In this document: piece after piece, positions 1 through 11,848 of the stretch
Layout: each line of letters begins with the position of its first letter
Numbering within the stretch: position 1 is the stretch's first letter
Assembly: GCA_037176885.1 (NCBI GenBank)
Contig: JAWWNJ010000202.1
Span: forward strand, 124,001-188,000
DNA from: Favolaschia claudopus
Lineage: Eukaryota; Basidiomycota; Agaricomycetes; Agaricales; Mycenaceae
Direction: 5' to 3'
DNA: 64,000 nt
Program-made: the position numbers and the translations under genes
Notes under the pieces: model-generated
What the model was told of the DNA's origin: nothing
The model's database searches: none
Seen by the model: only the letters and a program-made list of their open reading frames with translations

Positions 1-24
1 GAGAACATACCCCGTCGGCATTGC

Positions 25-1024
25 GTGCTCTCAATGCATATAAATGCGAGCACTTGGAGCGAAGCTTCGCCTCTGCAGAAGGAATTCGCTTTGCTTTCAA
101 GGATTATTTCGAGCGGTAAGTCACTTGCATCATTGAGATTGTCAATGATCTCGTCGACTTTGCACAGGGTATGCGGATGTAGGGTGATTTTTGGAAGTAT
201 ACCTCGCATACTCAGAAATGGAGGGGAATCCGTTTTTCAAAGCGGCTTCAAGACGTACTACGAGTCGCTCAAGAACCGTCATAACCGGACGGGCACTGCG
301 ACTCAAGCTCTGCCCATGCTTCCCGCTGATCTGAAGGTCATTATGGCTTACCTAGAAAGGCGAGTGAAGGTGCCAAAGCGTTCACTGTTACACAGCGCTT
401 TGTATTTTAAGGCATTTGCCTCTACAGCATTTACACTTTGGACCCGGTGAGTACATTTCGATGCTGCGTAAGTTCAGGATTTGATTTGCATACAAGTAAC
501 GATGAACTGGTTAACCTTTAGTTCAAGATGTAAAGATGGACTTACGCTCGAAGACCGGGATTCCATACCACGAATTCTCCCACATTTTCCGTAAAACTAA
601 TAAAGACCCGACCAAAGGCACGTGGAATGGACTTTCTTTTAACTTGGGCTCTAATCACCTCGCAGTTCAAAAGTATATGGTCCAATTCGATAAAGTGCAT
701 CCAGAAATCGACTGCTACACTCACGTTAAGGCATGGAAAGTCCACATGGAAGGTTTATTAAGGCGCTCCCTGACTGGAAATGACTTTGTTTTTCCGGCAT
801 TGGCTTCTACCGGCCAAGTCAAATTCGGCGAGCCTACCAGCCGTTCTGCCTTCGGGACCTTGCTGAACGCTGTGGTGGAGAAATCGGACGCGCTTCACGG
901 CCGTAACGGGCTCGCGCAGCATTGCCAGGTATCGATGATGAATACACCTAATCCGGCATGCTTTCGTTCCAATAGACTACATTACAGCGTTGCTCCGAAT
1001 ATAATTTGCTTTCATACGGTGTAA
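25..1024 (+). pseudogene. Crypton-type tyrosine recombinase fragment
   Basis: Two open stretches (about 200-450 and 536-950) read like the core-binding and first catalytic part of the tyrosine recombinases common in Agaricomycetes. Visible blocks are ALPMLPADLKVIMAYL and STAFTLWTR, then FRKTNKDPTKGTWNG, EIDCYTHVKAWKVHMEG, FVFPALASTGQVKFGEP and DALHGRNG. In the family the next block is THCFRRGG, with the catalytic H and R; here the frame becomes GLAQHCQ and then loses similarity, so the catalytic C-terminus with its tyrosine is missing. Residues encoded near 500-535 (NDELVNL) are out of frame, so either an intron or a frameshift separates the parts. It reads in from the window edge. Family recognition is by recalled motifs; the truncation is seen directly. 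Confidence 0.6.
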
Positions 1025-4000
1025 GGATTGAAGTTGACAGAGTGTTCGGGACCTTTGGGTTATCAGAACTCAGTATCGGTAGACTTTTAGCGCAATAACA
1101 CATTTGGCGGCACTATAGACATATGTACAAAAAGCATTCAATAACTCTACCAAGCAGCAGCAATCCGACGATTGACGCGAAAATTGAGACAGAAACAAGG
1201 CACATGACCATGTTGAACTCTCCTTGCGTTTCATCTCCGGAACTAGAGCGAAAATTGAAAATTCCTCCTACCATTACAAATAAAATCCGAAATCAAGTCT
1301 AGTGGCAAAAAGTCCGATGGGCGTCATCTATCTACTTATTGAGATGTGTTTTGGGCGAAAATGCGACAGCCATTGGCGGGACTTCCAAATTGGGATGGGA
1401 ATGATGGATGTCACCTATGGCAACACGGAGTGGACAGCTTGGATTAGGCGAGACGGCACTGCGGCATGTGTGATTGGCATGATGGATTGGCATTTTGGGG
1501 ATGCCAGGACCCCGGAGACATCCTCTATCTGAACTTCAGGCTGTAATGTAGAAAAATGCGCCGGCCTCTACCGGCGCTTGGACAGCAAGACGGAAAGTAC
1601 TTAGATGAATATACTGTTATGTACATGAGCTCCCTCCAGTTTGTTCGCCCATGGTGCTCAGCCTCTCGTCAACTACCACCAAGTTTGATGCGAAAACTTG
1701 AATATTCTGGTTCTATCCAACTCCTGCATCATTCTCACATATTCGAGTTAGGTCATGAATAATATACAGACCGAGAAGTACATATATAACAAATTCGTCT
1801 CATGCAGTGAAACAAGCGAAAAATCTAATTCGGAATCGAAATTAGACCGGAAAGCCGGACATACTGGCAGTTTGGGAGTCTGTAGGTAGTGTCCTGTAAC
1901 CCGCTGCCACTCCAAAAGTCGAAGCCTAAAATGCATCCGAGGAGGAATTGCAATGTATATTGACGAACACGAGCGCGCTGGAGTCACCTAGCTCGTTCGC
2001 CGGGGTCGTGGCACTGTGTTGTTGCTTAGTTTCTGTCCCTTTCGGTTTTGGTGGTGTAGTATTTAAATTTGTAAGCTCTATCATTTTTTGAATGCATGTT
2101 TGCTGTTGAACCAGATTTTTACCTGCCTGCTTCGGCCGAACTTGAAGCAGGGCCTCAGTGGTGCAACCCAACACGCAAAACACGAACTGCCGCGCGCCGC
2201 TGCCAAACCTCTGTTGGCGCTCGTTTCATCCCCCTTCTATTATAATTCCGTTAGTTGACTTTGTGTTCCGGCTCTTATCGATCTTATCCCCTAGTTCATT
2301 CAAGCCAGTTGAACATTGTGACACACCTATTGCTGTTCACATTCAAGAAATCACCTGAATTCCATATACCAACCACTCTATTTTGTTTTTCTCAATATCA
2401 GCTACATACCTCTCCTTCTCAATCTCATACTTTTGTTGAATTGGCTCTACTAACCGCATCAGTGTGAACGAGTTGAACCGTGGGAATCTCCTATGATCGC
2501 ATCATTTGGGGCCAAGTCAACTTCCGGATATTCGTTCCTGGCTCACGCGTCGCGGGACAAGTCCATTCAGTACTCAGACCTCATTATATGACCTAACTAC
2601 CTCGAGGCCAATTTCTAGCCAATACTAGTAGACACTCACAAAGCAATTAATTACTTTTGCATGCGGACTCATTTTTATTGGTTTATCTCCATTCCGAGGT
2701 AGAAAAAATAACATTCTGTGTGTAACTACGACCATGAGGTTGAGCTCCTGATTATAAAAAATATCTTAGGTTGGGGTATGCAAGCCGTATGAACACCTCT
2801 TTCTAATTTATCTCGTACCTGATGTCTGGTACTCCAACAATGACGCTTACTTCGCTTTTACCTCTGAGAGGACCACTAAACAGAGTTATTATTGCGTTTG
2901 AACTCCCATAAATTGTTGAATCACAGTGGCGGCTTCATCTTCAGCTGAGTTCCCTTTGATCTTGACAATTCCGCCTCTTTGGGTCGGTTGGACTGAGATT
3001 CGAAGGTGCAATTACTGTCCGGCGTTGATTAGTTTGTCGAACATCTCGTCTGTGCCACAACTTGAACAGCCAAATCAGACACTGTTCCCGAAGTTGGAAA
3101 ATCTTGTCGGAGAGAAGAAAAGACTTCATTCCCCTTCGAGCTAGGGTTTTCGCCATTGAGATTTTGGTCATAAACATGCTCAGAAACTTGATTTGAGGGG
3201 CAGTACTCGTCATTCCCTCAACAGATTCTTTGCGGTGCCAGTCAGCCGCAAAATTCAACTTGAGGCTTCAAAAATTGCCCCGCAGTGTTGCCAGCATCAG
3301 CGATCTCGAATAACGTTTGAATTTCTTCCCGAGGAAAAGATGTGATGACACTCACACCAGGGGAAATGGGCTAAGCAGACGAGACAGGAGCACGGCGGAT
3401 TCCGCATTAGAATCGCCATATGGAAGTAATTGGCGCAGCTACTCTCTGAACTCCGAGTTTCTTCGTCCGACACGGCGTTCATGCTGCTGTATAAGAGGTG
3501 GTGAGCATCCTGTTGGTCCTCATAGAGTTATAAAACAAAATTACCGGCACTCAAGAATGTATTGCTCACAGGGCATTGAAAGTGAGTTCTATTGACAGAA
3601 GTCTAAGGGCAAGCAATAATCCTCAATGATCTTACCTCGCCATTTCGACGTCGGAGTTCGTCAAACCCCAAAAATTCATACTAAGTGCAGGAGACTAGAT
3701 CCGTCAGATGTAGGTCTGAATGACGAACAAATCAAAGTTATTTCCGCTGGACTGGCATTGGTCGCGGGAACTCCACTAGAAAGTCAAACTTTCACAGTTG
3801 AACTTTATCAATCAGTGTCAATGTATGTAACAGAGCGGGGAAACACAGTCTCTGGAAGCCGAGTCCTTCGGGCTCTATCAAGCCGAGCTTGGGGCCAATG
3901 TGATGGTCAACTCTTGGTCAACTCACTTGTTGTCGATGAAAATTGGTTCTGTGGGATTCAATGCGAGGATTTTGTGTGGGGGGTCGAATTCATGAGCAAT

Positions 4001-4855
4001 TTGCCCAATTATTGAACATTATAGTCATCTATTGCGTGGGATCTCCTACGCGCAGACGCGTGACCTGGACTTATGCATTCAAAAGTCGATACGCACATGG
4101 TGGCTTGAGAGGTAGGCTTCGGGGTCCTGACATCCCAAACGGTCAATCGATCACACAGATCAGGTCGGCAGCTGTGCCGGACAGCCTAACCGACCGAAGC
4201 TGTCCAGTCCGTGTTGCTATAGTCACCGGGTGACGGGGCATTGCCCATACCCAGTGTCCTTCTAAATATTCTGATGATGAGTTGGCCCAATTCTTCTGGA
4301 TGCTTAGCTTCACCCTATCTCAATAGTCTATCTGACTTTATGCTTCCCTGAATCAGTAGTTGCCCTGCAAACTACAAAGAAACGAGAAGCTCCTTCCTAA
4401 TTGGGCACCCGGTTCAAAAGCAGGTCTTTCTCAAAAATCTGATGATGGATTCTGCTGAAAGTCAGAGAGCAGCGGTATTGAGCACATCAAAGGCTGTATA
4501 CTAACTCCAGGCTTCCCTGAAATAATGCTTTGCATGTTAACGCACCAAATGATTCACTTTGTAACTATTGATTTGCGGCATGCCTTGAGCAAGCATAAAT
4601 TTCCTTGCTGGGGTATTTCCGCAACTTACAGCCCAGTGAACATTGACTATTGGTACCAAAACAGTCTGTCTACACTATACACTGGGTCCCTAATATGAGG
4701 ATGGCAAATCGGGGGTGGATTTTGTGTGTAAGGTGACCTAGTACAGCTACTCGGACATCCCCAAGATACGGCTCATGCCTTGATCATCAGGCCGGACATA
4801 TGTGACTGTACAGTGGTGGCAAATAGAAATTGCCGTGGCTTTTTGGTAAAAATCT
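1025..4855. other. Unassigned DNA with short frames only
   Basis: No gene is recognised here. Short frames exist on both strands (for example 3626-4015 plus, 129 codons, and 2941-3258 minus, 105 codons), but none shows a known motif, a plausible splice structure or a repeat elsewhere in the window. The sequence is compatible with old transposon debris. Confidence 0.4.
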
Positions 4856-5446
4856 CGATGTATACTTCACCGAATGACCTCAAATAAGATGTAGAGAGGG
4901 TATGTGATACTTCTGTACCTCTTAGACACTCAGCAATATATCATGCACTGAGAATGCATCAATCATGGATGGCCTCCGATTTTTGCCATATCCGGAAAAA
5001 CACAATGTACCCTCAGCAAAAAAGTGTCATAATAGGATAAAAGTACTTGAAAAAACAATGCTAGTTCTCACTTTGATTGACTGGAGTTGATCGTCATTTG
5101 AGCTCAACGGCCGGTCGAAGTAGGTCATTTATAGCTATTTTCTCTGCATTTTCAGCTATTTTGCGTGAAAATAGCCAACTCTGAGCGGTTGTTGTGAGCT
5201 CAAATGAGGGTCAATTCCATTCGCCAAAAGTGAAAACTAGGACTGTTCTCAAGTACTTTCATCCTATTATGACACTTTTTTGCTGAGGATACATTGAGTC
5301 TTTCCAGATATGGCAATAATCAGAAACTGTCCTGTTATTGATGCATTGTCAGGGCATAATATATAGCTGAGTGTTCTAAGCAGTACAGAGGTATCATATA
5401 TTTATCTCTACATTTTGTTTCAGGTCATTCGGTGAAGTATACATCG
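4856..5446. repeat. Long foldback (imperfect palindrome, ~590 bp)
   Basis: The outer ends are inverted copies: CGATGTATACTTCACCGAAT starts at 4856 and its complement ends at 5446. Complementarity continues inward, including CCTCAGCAAAAAAGTGTCAT (5011-5030) against its complement ending at 5288, the AAGTACTTGA block, and TCATTTGAGCTCA near the centre. The centre around 5110-5200 carries AGCTATTTT / AAAATAGC motifs. Arms are about 250-280 bp with scattered mismatches and small indels. No coding capacity and no clear target duplication were seen. A half copy lies at 33780-33950. Confidence 0.8.
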
Positions 5447-6830
5447 GACGGTTTTGAGGTAGAAGGCGGAGTGTTGCGAGGAAGGCAGCGGCGTCGAAGC
5501 CTGATGACGACATGCTGTCAGATTCCCTTGGGACGATGGCGGCGGGGCGGTGTAGCGAATAGGAGTTGGGTGGGATTGTGCGAGGTAGCGGTAGTAGGGC
5601 TGAGAACGGCGGCGAGGTAGATGTGGCGTAGAGTAGACATAGGGAACGTGGGGGAAAGTGGCGGCGGGGCGTCGGCGTCGTAATAGAGAGTGGGAGGTAA
5701 GGGTCAGGTTTGCGAGGGCTTGCGTGAGCGGACGTGGACGGCGTGGCTGATTGAACGAGCGCATCTTGACGGCCTCGAGTGTGGAGTTCGTTGTCGTGCT
5801 GAAATTGACGTGTAGCAGCGAGATCCGCGCTCGTCAGAAGGAGCTGAAGGAGGTGGATGAGACCGACGAGGGGGAGAGATAGTCTCTCCTAGACAGACGC
5901 TCTATGTACTTGAGCTCGGTGCCCTCGCTACATAGAGTCTGTGTTTACCGCGGGGGTCTGATCGTGTACTGATTGTATTATCTAATATCATGTAAGCCGG
6001 CAATGTCCGAAGTTCGTTCCAACGCTTCCCTCCTCCCGATACAAACATTATTACAAGCTCGTATACTCTAATGAGGATGTGAATAGTGTTTTGCAGCATT
6101 TTCTGAGATATCTATCGCACGGTTTGGTGTAAGGCAGGTTGTCAGTATTTTTTTGGGCCGTCGGGCCCGGTTCGGCCGAAAACCCAACCCCCAAAACACG
6201 CGTGTTCTGCGCAAGGCATTGCGACAGCCTTTTCAAAATTCTGAGGCACCAGAATGATAGTTTGACTCGTACGGATTAGACTTCCCACCAAATATGTACA
6301 GAAATCGCGTTGCTTAGAGGAAATTCACGCGACTCGAAGTCTGCTTACATGATATTACATAATACTCTGGCTACACGGTCAGACCCCCGCGGTACTAGGG
6401 GAGAGAGTGAACGAAACACGCACCTTTAATCAGGATATAAGGTGGCCGATGGCGTGGTTGCGGAAATTGGCGTCGATTGGGAACGAGATAGTGGCGGAAA
6501 CGAGCGAATTGACGAGGCGGAACGTCGTGGAGTGTCAAGGTGGTTGAAGGCGAGTCTCTCCGCATACGTTCCCATCAAGTCTTGAAGCTAATTGCAAAGT
6601 ATCGAGAGGGTGAGGAAGCGCGTGAATCAGCCGATGCATATGATGGTCATACCGTGTCCCTCGTGCCCGTCAGAGAGAGCTGGGAGGGGATAGTTGGCAA
6701 GCTCAAAAGAATTCAAACACTTCATAGTCGTCAGAGCACACGGATGAGGCAATTTGGACGCGTCTTACGGGCGCGAAGTAGCGATGTCGATAGGAGACGT
6801 AATTACTAATCAGCCTCAGAGGCCGAAATT
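5447..6830. other. GC-rich unassigned stretch around an inverted repeat
   Basis: Positions 5450-5880 and 6396-6700 are GC-rich and encode low-complexity Arg/Pro/Ser frames on the minus strand without recognisable domains. No gene can be supported. An inverted-repeat element occupies 5946-6394. Confidence 0.35.
5946..6394. repeat. Inverted-repeat element, ~50 bp arms
   Basis: TACCGCGGGGGTCTGATCGT at 5946 is matched by the inverted ...GACCCCCGCGGTA ending at 6394. The inner ends are ATATCATGTAAGC (5985-5997) and GCTTACATGATAT (6343-6355). The roughly 450 bp unit is non-coding. It could be a MITE or a foldback remnant; no target duplication is obvious. Confidence 0.6.
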
Positions 6831-7990
6831 TAGGCTCCATTCGGCTGTCGTGTCTTAGCGTCACTTTACAGCAGTTTGCAGATGTAATGACACCACGTCG
6901 CATCACATGTAAAGAAAAGCACGAAAAACACGTCTTCTTGTATCGCCTCGTTCTTGCTCGTTCTTGCCCAATCTCGACTATTCTTGTATGTATGAGGTCG
7001 CCTTAGTCCGGGCCTCGAGACGCTGGTATTTTATTGGCAAAATTCCGACTTTCTTTTTGGCCGACATCCACTTGACATCCAGCTTCTCCAACATTGTCGC
7101 GCTCGGCGCGATTCTGGACGGAATCGCCCATGTGTAGGCGCACTTGGAAGGCATTTCTGGTCGCTCTTGGCATATGTGCAAGTTTACATTGGGGCTGCCG
7201 GGTGTATATAACAACTTATCAGAATAATTTGTTTGAGACCATTTGATCTTACTCCATGTGCATAGCAGCGTTATGCACACAGAATGAGTCTTGAGATCTC
7301 CAGAAAATAGTCATCTGGCATGCTTAGTATTGTATGTGTGGTACAAAGTGGCTAATAGTAAGTAAGCCACGCAGACTCCAGTGGCAAACGAGAAAAAAAT
7401 AGAATACGCCACAGCGAAATTTGGCGAAAAAATTAGCGTCCTTTTCCTTTTGAGGGCGCACCCCACTGGTGCTATACATCGCACGGCAGAGAATTGTTAC
7501 GCGCGCCTGAGAAGGAACAAAAGTTACAGAACCAGAGAACAAAACTGTGATCACGGTGGAAGTAGAGAAGAGACACGAGAACAATAAGTTATCTAACCGG
7601 AATCCGCGCTACAAATGCATATAGATTGAAAGCGACTAGAACTGCCTTCCTAACGCGCCTGCACACGAGGCATTCTCTCCAGAATTGCGTCCAAGACGGC
7701 GATGACGATGACGAGAAAGATAGTCGTTTTGAAGCCCGGATTTCGGCGAGTCCTCCGATACCAAAATCATGCTATTCGTCGTCGAAACGAGAGAGATACG
7801 AAGGAGAGAAGAAGACGTGTTTTTTGTGCTTTCTTCTCATGTGATGCGACGTGGTGTCATTACATCTGCAAACTGCTGTAAGCACTTAGCGTCACTTTGG
7901 AGCACTTGGGAATTCCACGCCAAACTTTTGGTGAGAAATACTCTTAAGTGACGTCAAGTGCTCCGAAGTGACGCAACCGAATGGAGCCTC
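6831..7990. mobile_element. TIR element, ~1.16 kb, non-autonomous
   Basis: The left arm (6831-6941) and right arm (about 7806-7990) are inverted copies. AGGCTCCATTCGG at 6832 pairs with CCGAATGGAGCCT at 7977-7989, and TGTAATGACACCACGTCGC near 6882 pairs with GCGACGTGGTGTCATTACA near 7848. The right arm is interrupted by an ~85 bp insertion that is itself an inverted-repeat unit. The interior (6942-7805) has no transposase-like frame. Superfamily undetermined. Confidence 0.7.
7889..7974. mobile_element. 86 bp mini-MITE nested in a TIR arm
   Basis: GCGTCACTTTGGAGCACTTG (7889-7908) and CAAGTGCTCCGAAGTGACGC (7955-7974) are inverted copies with one mismatch, enclosing 46 bp. The unit lies inside the right arm of the 6831-7990 element. 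The equivalent left arm (6850-6880) lacks the insert and still has TAGCGTCACTTTACAGCAG, which locates the insertion point. Confidence 0.65.
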
Positions 7991-8638
7991 AAAGAACAAA
8001 CGCTTATTGTTTGCGATTTCGTCGAAGTTGGCTTACCCGTGTTGTGCGAAAAAATTCCTTTTTAGGCAAGGCACTGCAAGTCGCCGTCACGGAATATATG
8101 CACTGCCTAGTATGCTCAGACACTGCAGAAGCTATAACGACCTTGAATTGTATGTAGGTTCTTGGTAGGTTCGTTGAGGTACATATTCATTAATTACCAG
8201 TCTGGAAAAAAGAAAATGTGATGCGAACACGTATTGATCACGTGCCCGCGACACTGTTGGGTCAATAGCGTTTAGTGCCCAAAACAACGAGGAAAGACTC
8301 AAAGAACACGCTTACAGTATTTTGACGCTCCTTTACACACCAAAAATGATTCACAGTGTATACAGTGCTCAGCAGGTACGTTCCGGAGACCAACAAGAAC
8401 AACAGCTACCAAAATAAACGCTACAGATATCAACTGTACACAGTTTCTTTTCAACATTGAGTGTTCGTGCCCACAAAAGGACACCATGCTGAAGAGTCTT
8501 GCAAAATCAAAACCATAATTTTCCTCCCAGAACAAGCTGTGTTGCACTGACTTGTTGATTACCATCAAAATACAGCTGATAGATTTGTCCCTCTACAACG
8601 GTCTCTCCTGAGCAGCTTTACACATGATATGTATGATA

Positions 8639-8883
8639 CTGTAGTATTACGACCAAGTGTTCAGGTGACGGGTGACAGGGACCTGTGAACTGAACACTTT
8701 GGTGTTGGTGACCGTGACACTTGGGTTTTTTTCGCCAAAAATGGACGAAAAACGTCAAAAAAATCCGGGCCGGCATTCGCCGGCCTACCATATAGGGTAA
8801 TTTGCTGTGCTCTGAACACCTTATCCAGTGAACATTGTAGGTGACAGGTGACACCCAGTGAACACTTGGTCGAAATACTACAG
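8639..8883 (+). mobile_element. TA-flanked 245 bp MITE, copy 1
   Basis: It begins CTGTAGTATTACGACCAAG and ends CTTGGTCGAAATACTACAG, with TA on both sides (8637-8638, 8884-8885) as expected for Tc1/mariner-type insertion. The interior is GC-rich with GGCCGGCATTCGCCGGCC and no coding potential. Two other copies lie at 9014-9258 (inverted) and 45799-46044. Confidence 0.88.
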
Positions 8884-9013
8884 TATGTGACCAAAATAAA
8901 GCAAGGATTACACCTATCTAGTTTGCCTCCGAAGATACTACAAATTTGGCAAGCAATAAGCGAATTTCCGGTTACTTTTGTGGACACCGAGTAATGTCGG
9001 ATGAAACTGGATA

Positions 9014-9258
9014 CTGTAGTATTTCGACCAAGTGTTCACTGGGTGTCACCTGTCACCTACAATGTTCACTGGATAAGGTGTTCAGAGCACAGCAAATTAC
9101 CTTATATGGTAGGCCGGCGAATGCGGGCCCGGATTTTTTTGACGTTTTTCGTCCATTTTTGGCGAAAAAACCCAAGTGTCACCGTCACCGCAACCAAAAG
9201 TGTTCAGTTCACAGGTCCCTGTCACCCGTCACCTGAACACTTGGTCGTAATACTACAG
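9014..9258 (-). mobile_element. TA-flanked 245 bp MITE, copy 2 (inverted)
   Basis: Same family and same length as 8639-8883 but in the opposite orientation, flanked by TA at 9012-9013 and 9259-9260. The pair lies 130 bp apart, so this stretch could itself fold into a long hairpin. It differs from copy 1 at only a few positions and is non-coding. Confidence 0.88.
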
Positions 9259-9359
9259 TAATAGCATTCGGTACCTGCGTCACGATATCCTCGTCAGCGA
9301 AGATGATTCTGCTGCAGTGAAGAACCATATCAAGTCCATCAGCAAAAAACCGGCGGGAT

Positions 9360-9540
9360 AGGTAGCGCTTAGTAGTTCTGGTACCTGTGGTACCCCGGTA
9401 GCCCGCCCCCCGTATATGGGGCGCTACTGAGCCGCCTGCAAGAGCTACTAGCGGCTACTGAGATTTCCCCTTAAGCCTCGGTAGCTGCCGGTAGCTCCCA
9501 GTATCCGGATGCTACCAGGGATACCATACCTACCGAACTG
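9360..9540. repeat. GGTAGC/GCTACC subterminal repeat zone (left)
   Basis: Repeated GGTAGC, CGGTAGCT and GCTAC motifs in both orientations, including around 9371, 9411, 9489, 9496 and 9519. The zone is GC-rich and non-coding. It probably serves as transposase binding sites for the element it borders; that role is inferred from CACTA-type elements. Confidence 0.55.
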
Positions 9541-9646
9541 CTCATAGCAGACCACATACCAAGTAGTCTACTATATTCATCCTCAATGAAACTTGTATAA
9601 TGCATGAATAAAGACTTTGAATAAATGTTACGGAATACACAACGTC

Positions 9647-11697
9647 CTAAATCCCGCCCGCATCGTCACCAGCAGCGCCAGCCCGGTCAACAGCATCTTC
9701 ATCACCCTCATCCTCACTATCTGTATCCCCCGTCCTGCCATCCAACTCTGCGCGAAGCGCCTCTTGATCGTCGTCATCAATGTTGGTCGGCCGCTCGGTT
9801 TCCGCGGGTACCAAACCTTGTCTACAGTAGAATCTATTAACAACACGCAAACGAAACACGACAGCAAATACTCACGCAGCGCGTTGATACCACTTCGACC
9901 GCAACTTCTCCGTAACGGCAGGATTCACATTGATCCACTTCTCATTGATGTCTTGAAGGTGCGTCTGATATGTAGCGGCGTTGTTCTTCTCGGTGAATTG
10001 CGCCTTGACTTGGACACCTGTTTCCCATTCCTTGGTCAGGAACTCGAGCTGTGAATCATTCAGAAGTGCACGAGGTAAGAGATGAAGGAAGACATACGGC
10101 GGTGAACTCAAGCGCCATCAACGGGGCTGGAATGGGGTTGAGATAGGAGGGGAAGACGGCGCCGTATGAAGTCTTGTCCTCAAAGATGTGGAGTTTACGT
10201 GCGGCGGCAATGATAGAATTCTCGCCGTAACCTTTCCGTTTGACGGGATCCTGAAGAAAATGCATCAGGAAGAAAAGAAATCTTCGACAAGAGTGTCGCG
10301 CACCTTGTAATGAAACGCGGCCTTTGCGAGCAATGCCTGCGCATTGAGCTTGTTAGCCTGGATGACTTTCTCCGAGGTACGGCTGTCAAAGCCGTAGCGA
10401 ACGGCAAAGGTGGGACGAAATGTCGAGTCCACGACCTTTCCGCGAACTTGAGACCCACGCTTGGTGATCTATACCATGCGTTAGATAGAAAGGTGAGGTC
10501 GGGGATGCATACCAATTTGATCATACGTCGCGAGCACTGGTAGTGCTCCTTCGAAGTCTTGCAAGCATTCTCAAAGCACTCCTCAGCCCATTGGTACTGA
10601 AGGGTTGGGGCGGGAAAGCCATCGAGAGCGAGAATGCGGACGGAGTATTCGCTGCAGGCGCGTAGCAGCAGGGCCTCAACGATGGGCTCGTAGTCGCGTG
10701 CTGCTGGCTTGGCTCCGGGCTGTTGGACAAAACCTTCGCGAAACCGAGCTTCCTTCGGTTTTGGTGCCCTGGACTTGGTACGCTTCGGAGGCGGAGCGTC
10801 GTCTGGAGAAACTTGAGAGACAGTACGAGGGCGTTTGTCGTGAGCTGGTGGTGCCGCACCGCTGGCAGTGCGAGTAGAAGTACCCTGCGTGAACGTCAGA
10901 TGAAGTCATAAGAGTGGAGCTGGGACTTACCCGATTAGGCAAGTCTATGCCCATCTCGTCGTCGTCGTTGTCGACGAAGGGCTGGTCTACGCGGGTGGGA
11001 GACGAAGGCGGCGTGATATCATTGAGGCTGCGCTGGTCAGCCGGAAGTTCCGGGAGAGTCTTGAATGCCGTTGAAGAGATGCGCTTGGGGTCCTTCATCG
11101 CATTGCTCTTGGTGGTCTTGCGTAGAGGAAGAGTTTGCGATGGAGGAGGGACGGGTAGACGGCCAAGTGGGGTGATCTAGATGAGAGGTTGACACATAGC
11201 ATGTGGTGGTGGGCCGAAACACGTACCGAGGAGGAGACGAAGGCACCATTTTGGGGCTCTTCGAAAGAATCTTCCTCGCTTTCAAAGTCGTCGTCGTCAT
11301 TGCGGGATACTGAAGGACGATGAGAAAGAGGGATACGTGAAGATAGCCATGAAAAACTCACGCGCCGGCGCTTTATTCTCCGCTGCTGCCAGCTTCTTTC
11401 GTGCTCTGTGCAGCTCCTTCTTCATAGCTTCGAATTGTTTAGTGCGGGCGTCATCGTTCTCCTTCTCTGTCAAAGGGTGGGAGGTAAGTGCATGAGGTGA
11501 AGGGAGAACGATCGCACCTTGCGCTGCCTGCTTCTGTGAAGGCTTGCGGCTCGACACCGCACGCGTGCGAGTGTCCAGTATCGTATTGCCGGAAAGGTCG
11601 TCCCGAGAAGCACGGGAGGGCTTAGTAGCAGGAGGTGCGGCGGCGGGAGCAGCGCGCTCGTCTTCAGATTCTGAGTTACTGAGGACCTGGCGGGGCA
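9647..11697 (-). CDS. DUF6532-type protein, Plavaka-linked copy 1
   Basis: Multi-exon gene of about eight exons with ~45-60 nt GT-AG introns. The first exon starts MPRQVLSNSESEDER at 11697 and the last ends DDAGGI before the stop at 9647. The N-terminal third is charged and low complexity (acidic stretches, Pro/Lys-rich segment with PPPKRTKSRAP). The conserved part reads RDYEPIVEALLLRACSEYS, QYQWAEECFENAC, TKRGSQVRGKVVDSTFRP, NSIIAAARKLHIF and ALEFTAVCL. This block order matches the basidiomycete domain of unknown function DUF6532. The C-terminus is Asp/Glu-rich with EALRAELDGRTG. Function unknown. It is divergent from the transposase gene across ~150 bp, and a second copy keeps the same layout at 39.0-40.8 kb, so it belongs to the transposon rather than to the host. 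No stop or frameshift was seen. Confidence 0.72.
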
Positions 11698-11848
11698 TGG
11701 TGGTAGGAGAGAAGAAGAGAGAGATCAACAAACATACCAAATGCATCACGTTTTGCGCACGAGATCAGCGCGACCGTCGGGGCCGATGAAAATTGCAAAT
11801 TATCGCTGATATTGATGGTCCCTGTACAGGACTCTTCCGCATCCTCCA
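11698..11848. promoter_or_regulatory. Shared divergent promoter region
   Basis: The 151 bp between the two divergent start codons must hold both promoters. It contains a 10 bp palindrome CCTGTACAGG at 11821-11830 and a purine-rich tract next to the minus-strand start. No clear TATA box was seen. Its regulatory role is inferred from position only. Confidence 0.4.

Noticed and set aside
3626..4015. A 129-codon gene
   Set aside because: No recognisable motif, no splice context, and similar-length frames occur by chance in this region.
8661..9236. Overlapping ~100-codon frames on both strands
   Set aside because: They are translations of the inverted MITE copies and differ from each other only by MITE orientation; no protein motif.
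9617..10054. Plus-strand frame of 145 codons
   Set aside because: It lies opposite the spliced DUF6532-type gene, whose exons and motifs explain the sequence.
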